In this document: positions 4,819-6,997 of the stretch, piece after piece
Numbering within the stretch: position 1 is the stretch's first letter
Layout: each line of letters starts with the position of its first letter
Source: an uncultured Kineosporia sp.
GTDB taxonomy: Bacteria; Actinomycetota; Actinomycetes; Actinomycetales; Kineosporiaceae
NCBI GenBank assembly: GCA_937859855.1
Contig: CALMAR010000062.1
Coordinates: 1 to 6,997, forward strand
Length of the DNA: 6,997 bases
Direction: 5' to 3'
Position numbers and translations under genes: made by a program
Notes under the pieces: generated by a model
Seen by the model: only the letters and a program-made list of their open reading frames with translations
What the model was told of the DNA's origin: nothing
Database searches by the model: none

Positions 4819-5279
4819 GCCGTCACCGTGACCCGGAGCGGAACGCCGTCCCACCATGTTCCCAGCACGGTGCCGAACAGTGGCAGCCTGCCCCGGGCGA
4901 CCAGGGTCACCTCGGCTGTTCCCGGGTCTGGAGCACCGGTCGGCCGTCCCACCCCCAGGCCGGAAAGAGGTTGGGCCGCATGTGGATCGGACAGATAGGC
5001 CTGCACACTCCGCACCACCGTGAGGTCCGACAACGGCAACGGACGATGGTCACCGACCTGCACCAGGCCGCCCTGACGATAGAACTGGGGCGAATCCAGC
5101 GCGTTGGCCGCGTTCAGCGCGGCCGCATCGGCCACAGCAAACAACCGGTCACGCTGGATGTGCACGGCGGTGATGTCGACCACGGCGATCACCAGGCTCA
5201 GAGCCAGCGCGGCGTAGACGATGACCAGCGGGATGATCTGCCCACCGTCCCGATTGTATTGCGGCGCAAGCAGATTCAT
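4797..5279 (-). CDS. TadG-like Flp pilus assembly protein
   Basis: A 160-residue protein of the short actinobacterial TadG-like type. Residues 14-35 form a membrane segment directly after DGG. The following stretch, VDITAVHIQRDRLFAVADAA at 34-53, closely resembles the conserved start of TadG-like pilus proteins; the rest (about 60-160) should lie outside the membrane. It ends in PLRVTVTA, a strand-like motif that also ends the TadE-like protein upstream. It is much shorter than proteobacterial TadG and has no von Willebrand domain, as usual for this clade. The ATG at 5279 overlaps the upstream stop as ATGA, so translation is coupled. It is the last gene of the Tad operon, and its end overlaps the plus-strand gene by 22 bp. 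Likely role: minor pilin or anchor in the pilus base; the exact role is not established for this type. Confidence 0.85.
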   Translation of the reverse strand: MNLLAPQYNRDGGQIIPLVIVYAALALSLVIAVVDITAVHIQRDRLFAVADAAALNAANALDSPQFYRQGGLVQVGDHRPLPLSDLTVVRSVQAYLSDPHAAQPLSGLGVGRPTGAPDPGTAEVTLVARGRLPLFGTVLGTWWDGVPLRVTVTAQARERR

Positions 5280-5773
5280 TGGCCCGGCTGCCGGAAGCGG
5301 TCCACGATCTGGAGTTGGCGGGCGGTGACGGTCACCCGTAGCGGGATGAGTGCGTCCACGAACCCCGGAACACCGGGCAGCACCACCTGCACGGTCAGCC
5401 GGGCGCCGACCTCAGCTCCGGGGGTCAGGCAGGGCTGGACCGAGCAGGTGATGGTCAGTCGGCCAGCACCGGGCTGGAAGCCCTGATCGGTGAGCGCGAG
5501 CCGGGCCGCAGCGTTGGCCCAGGCCCGTCCCTGAGCACCGGAGTCAGCGGTGACCAGCGCTCGAGCGGCGGCCCGGGCCCCGGACTGAGCCGCGAGCGAA
5601 CCGGCCTGGATCCGGCCGAGGGTGATCACCAGGTACACCAGTGGCAGCAGCAACAACAGCGCCAGAGCGATGAACTCGATCACCGCCGATCCGGCGTCGC
5701 CGCCGCACCCAGCGGGCCTCGCCCAGGCTGTCCGGGCCCGGGCCAGCCACCAGCGCCCCCAGTCAGGCCGCAC
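5276..5773 (-). CDS. TadE-like minor pilin, second copy
   Basis: A 165-residue pilin-like protein. After a basic, Trp/Arg-rich N-terminus, AGSAVIEF at 27-34 is the TadE processing region: cleavage after G28 would put E33 at position +5, the glutamate required for pilin-like assembly. The hydrophobic helix follows at about 34-52. The C-terminal domain carries C110 and C115, close enough for a small disulfide loop, and ends with PLRVTVTA (144-151). TadE-like minor pilins are processed by the prepilin peptidase and initiate or stabilise the Tad pilus. The GTG at 5773 was chosen because GAAGGA sits 7 nt upstream (5781-5786); it overlaps the previous gene by 11 nt. An ATG at 5797 in frame is the alternative. 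The gene is joined to the TadG-like gene by an ATGA overlap. Confidence 0.87.
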   Translation of the reverse strand: MRPDWGRWWLARARTAWARPAGCGGDAGSAVIEFIALALLLLLPLVYLVITLGRIQAGSLAAQSGARAAARALVTADSGAQGRAWANAAARLALTDQGFQPGAGRLTITCSVQPCLTPGAEVGARLTVQVVLPGVPGFVDALIPLRVTVTARQLQIVDRFRQPGQ

Positions 5774-6203
5774 GGCTGGGTCCTTCGACCACGGCATGTC
5801 CGGTGACCTGCAGCGTCCGCCCGGCGCCGAACATCGCCAGCACCGGTAACGGCGCCCTGACTCGCACTTCCACTTGCTGAAAGCCATTGTTGCGCAATAA
5901 TTGCGCGCTGACCCGCCGAGCGTATCGATCCGGCAGGGCGGCCCGGATCAGCTGCTGCGTGCGTCGAGCGCCGTCCTGGGTGTCCTGATCTGCGATCGCG
6001 CCAAATCTGGCGCCTTCGCCGGCGCAGTCGATCAAGATGTTGCGGGTGTACAGCGCGAGCGTGAGTTGCAGCAGAGCCACGAACAGCAGGGTCAGCAGGC
6101 CGCCGACCAAGGTGAAACCCACGATGGCAGAACCGCGTTCGCGCCCGGGCCGGTCATGTGAGCCGCTTGTGCCTGCCCGCCGGGGATCCGGGCCGGCCGT
6201 CAC
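5763..6203 (-). CDS. TadE-like minor pilin, first copy
   Basis: A 146-residue pilin-like protein. Residues 1-23 are polar and basic, RGSAIVGF at 23-30 matches the TadE processing region, and 25-52 form the hydrophobic helix. The remainder, about 53-146, is the extracytoplasmic domain. If processed after G24, position +5 would be G29 instead of the usual glutamate, so this copy departs from the consensus kept by the second copy. The start is the GTG at 6201-6203, which overlaps the upstream TGA as GTGA and is preceded by the purine-rich GGGTGG. A GTG at 6272 in frame would lie deep inside the previous gene and is unlikely. Its role is probably a minor pilin or pilus assembly factor in the Tad machine. 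Confidence 0.87.
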   Translation of the reverse strand: MTAGPDPRRAGTSGSHDRPGRERGSAIVGFTLVGGLLTLLFVALLQLTLALYTRNILIDCAGEGARFGAIADQDTQDGARRTQQLIRAALPDRYARRVSAQLLRNNGFQQVEVRVRAPLPVLAMFGAGRTLQVTGHAVVEGPSRAA

Positions 6204-6445
6204 GGTCCACCCGTGACCGTATCCATCGCCTGGTTGAACAGATCTTCCAGGCGTGGGCTGGCCACGGCCCAAAGCGTGATCACCAGGCCAGCGGTCATCA
6301 GCGTGACCAGCACCCAGCCTGGCACGTCTCCCCGGTCGTCACCTCGCCGACCCCGCCTGCGCTCGAACCGGAGCTCGAACTGAAGCAGCAGCCAGAACCA
6401 GATCAAGCCAAGCCGGTGGCGAAACATCATGTCTCTCGCAATCAT
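6200..6445 (-). CDS. 81-residue pilin-like membrane protein of the Tad operon
   Basis: A small protein lying where a Flp-type pilin or pilin-like gene often occurs, between TadC and TadE. It has a short hydrophobic stretch at 12-24, an Arg/Asp-rich segment at 26-40 and a clear membrane helix at 43-62, followed by a 19-residue tail. The basic segment followed by RG, then the helix, resembles a class III prepilin leader, but cleavage after G39 would leave W44 at +5 rather than glutamate, and the usual Glu-Tyr pair is missing. It may be a non-canonical Flp-like pilin or an accessory membrane protein. The ATG at 6445 overlaps the TadC stop as ATGA; a second ATG at 6430 has a weak GAGAG upstream and could be the real start. 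It ends with a GTGA overlap into the TadE-like gene. Being a gene is well supported; function is inferred from place and layout. Confidence 0.75.
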   Translation of the reverse strand: MIARDMMFRHRLGLIWFWLLLQFELRFERRRGRRGDDRGDVPGWVLVTLMTAGLVITLWAVASPRLEDLFNQAMDTVTGGP

Positions 6446-6997
6446 CCAGTGAAATCCAGTACCACAAGCCCCGGATAGACGGCGAACAACACCGTCACCG
6501 GCATGATCAAGAAGACGACCGGAACCATCATCCAGACCTCACGGCGGCCACCTGCCTCCATCAACCGGCGCCGGGAATGACCGCGCACGTCGCGAGCCTG
6601 CGCGCGCAGGACCTCCGACAGCGGAGTACCTCGTTCGACCGCGACCAGGACGCCATCGGCGAACCGAGCCAGGATCGGGATACTGGTCCGGCTGGCCAGG
6701 CTCTCCAGCGCATCGACCAGCGATATCCCAGTGCGGACATCGGCCAGCGTGCGGGCTAGTTCGCCGGTCAGCTCGCCATGGCTGGTCCGGACCACCCGAT
6801 CAAGGGCGGAGACCGCGCCCTCGCCCGCCGCCACCGACAGGGCCAGAAGTTCCGCGACAGAAGGGAACTCACTCAGGATGCGCTCTTCCCGGCGGCGGAC
6901 TCGCAGGCTCAGCCAGCTGTCCCGGCCGAGCAGCCCGAGCAGCGCACCGATCAGTATCGAACCCAGCAGCGGGACCGCGGACAGCCCTGATCCAGCC
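6442..6997 (-). CDS. tadC: TadC-like Tad pilus inner-membrane protein (T2SSF family), 5' end cut by window edge
   Basis: The C-terminal 184 residues are visible; the N-terminus lies beyond the right edge. A hydrophobic segment at visible residues 5-24 is followed by the cytoplasmic T2SSF domain, which includes RRREERILSEFPSVAELLAL around 34-53, typical of TadB/TadC proteins. The C-terminal helix covers about 155-180 and ends near FAVYPGLVVL, the usual TadC tail. TadB and TadC form the inner-membrane platform on which the TadA ATPase drives pilus assembly. TadC is preferred over TadB because the pilin-like and TadE genes follow directly, but TadB cannot be fully excluded from this part alone. 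It overlaps the next gene by 4 nt (ATGA). The upstream genes tadA and tadB are expected to the right of the window. Confidence 0.88.
   Translation of the reverse strand, partial: AGSGLSAVPLLGSILIGALLGLLGRDSWLSLRVRRREERILSEFPSVAELLALSVAAGEGAVSALDRVVRTSHGELTGELARTLADVRTGISLVDALESLASRTSIPILARFADGVLVAVERGTPLSEVLRAQARDVRGHSRRRLMEAGGRREVWMMVPVVFLIMPVTVLFAVYPGLVVLDFTG

Noticed and set aside
5901..6478. Two plus-strand open frames opposite the Tad genes (5901-6161 and 6158-6478)
   Set aside because: They are antisense to TadE-like and pilin-like genes with membrane helices and overlapping starts; their own products show no motif.
1..6997. Mobile element, CRISPR array, attachment site or RNA gene
   Set aside because: No transposase or integrase, no regularly spaced repeats, no tRNA or rRNA sequence was seen; base composition looks even along the window.

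Overview
The window reads as a piece of a high-GC actinobacterial chromosome. GC is strongly enriched at third codon positions, several genes start with GTG, prfB has no internal frameshift, ftsE and ftsX follow prfB, and a Tad-type pilus cluster with two TadE-like genes and a TadG-like gene is present. The gene order and protein style suggest Propionibacteriales or a close relative. That placement is inference; no marker in the window fixes the genus.

All recognisable genes but one lie on the minus strand, so the biological order runs from the right edge to the left. From right to left there are three blocks. (1) Positions 6997 to 4797 hold the distal part of a Tad/Flp pilus operon: the C-terminal part of a TadC-like inner-membrane protein, an 81-residue pilin-like membrane protein, two TadE-like minor pilins and a TadG-like protein. 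Four of these five genes are joined by 4-nt or 11-nt overlaps, so they are almost certainly co-translated. (2) Positions 4818 to 4069 form a small divergent module: a plus-strand gene for a 95-residue protein of unknown function and a minus-strand gene for an 80-residue Xre-type regulator. The region between them contains a plausible promoter for each, a repeated 8-mer and a very stable 47-nt hairpin just ahead of the plus-strand ribosome binding site. The plus-strand gene overlaps the end of the TadG-like gene tail to tail by 22 bp. (3) Positions 3990 to the left edge hold prfB, ftsE, ftsX and a secreted coiled-coil M23 (LytM) peptidase cut by the edge.

Block 3 makes sense as one cell-division unit. 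FtsE (ATPase) and FtsX (membrane subunit) form the FtsEX complex, which in other bacteria switches on a periplasmic or extracellular murein hydrolase or its activator through a coiled coil. The gene directly after ftsX encodes a protein of exactly that layout (signal peptide, about 240 residues of coiled coil, Gly/Ser linker, LytM domain). prfB is probably transcribed from its own promoter and is a conserved chromosomal neighbour rather than a functional partner.

No rRNA, tRNA, CRISPR array, transposase or integrase is visible. The least explained part is the 4312-4530 intergenic region and the gene it leads into. The other points worth a second look are unusual residues at the processing site of the Tad pilin-like proteins and several perfect palindromes: a 16-bp one inside the start of the M23 gene and a 14-bp one ahead of ftsE.
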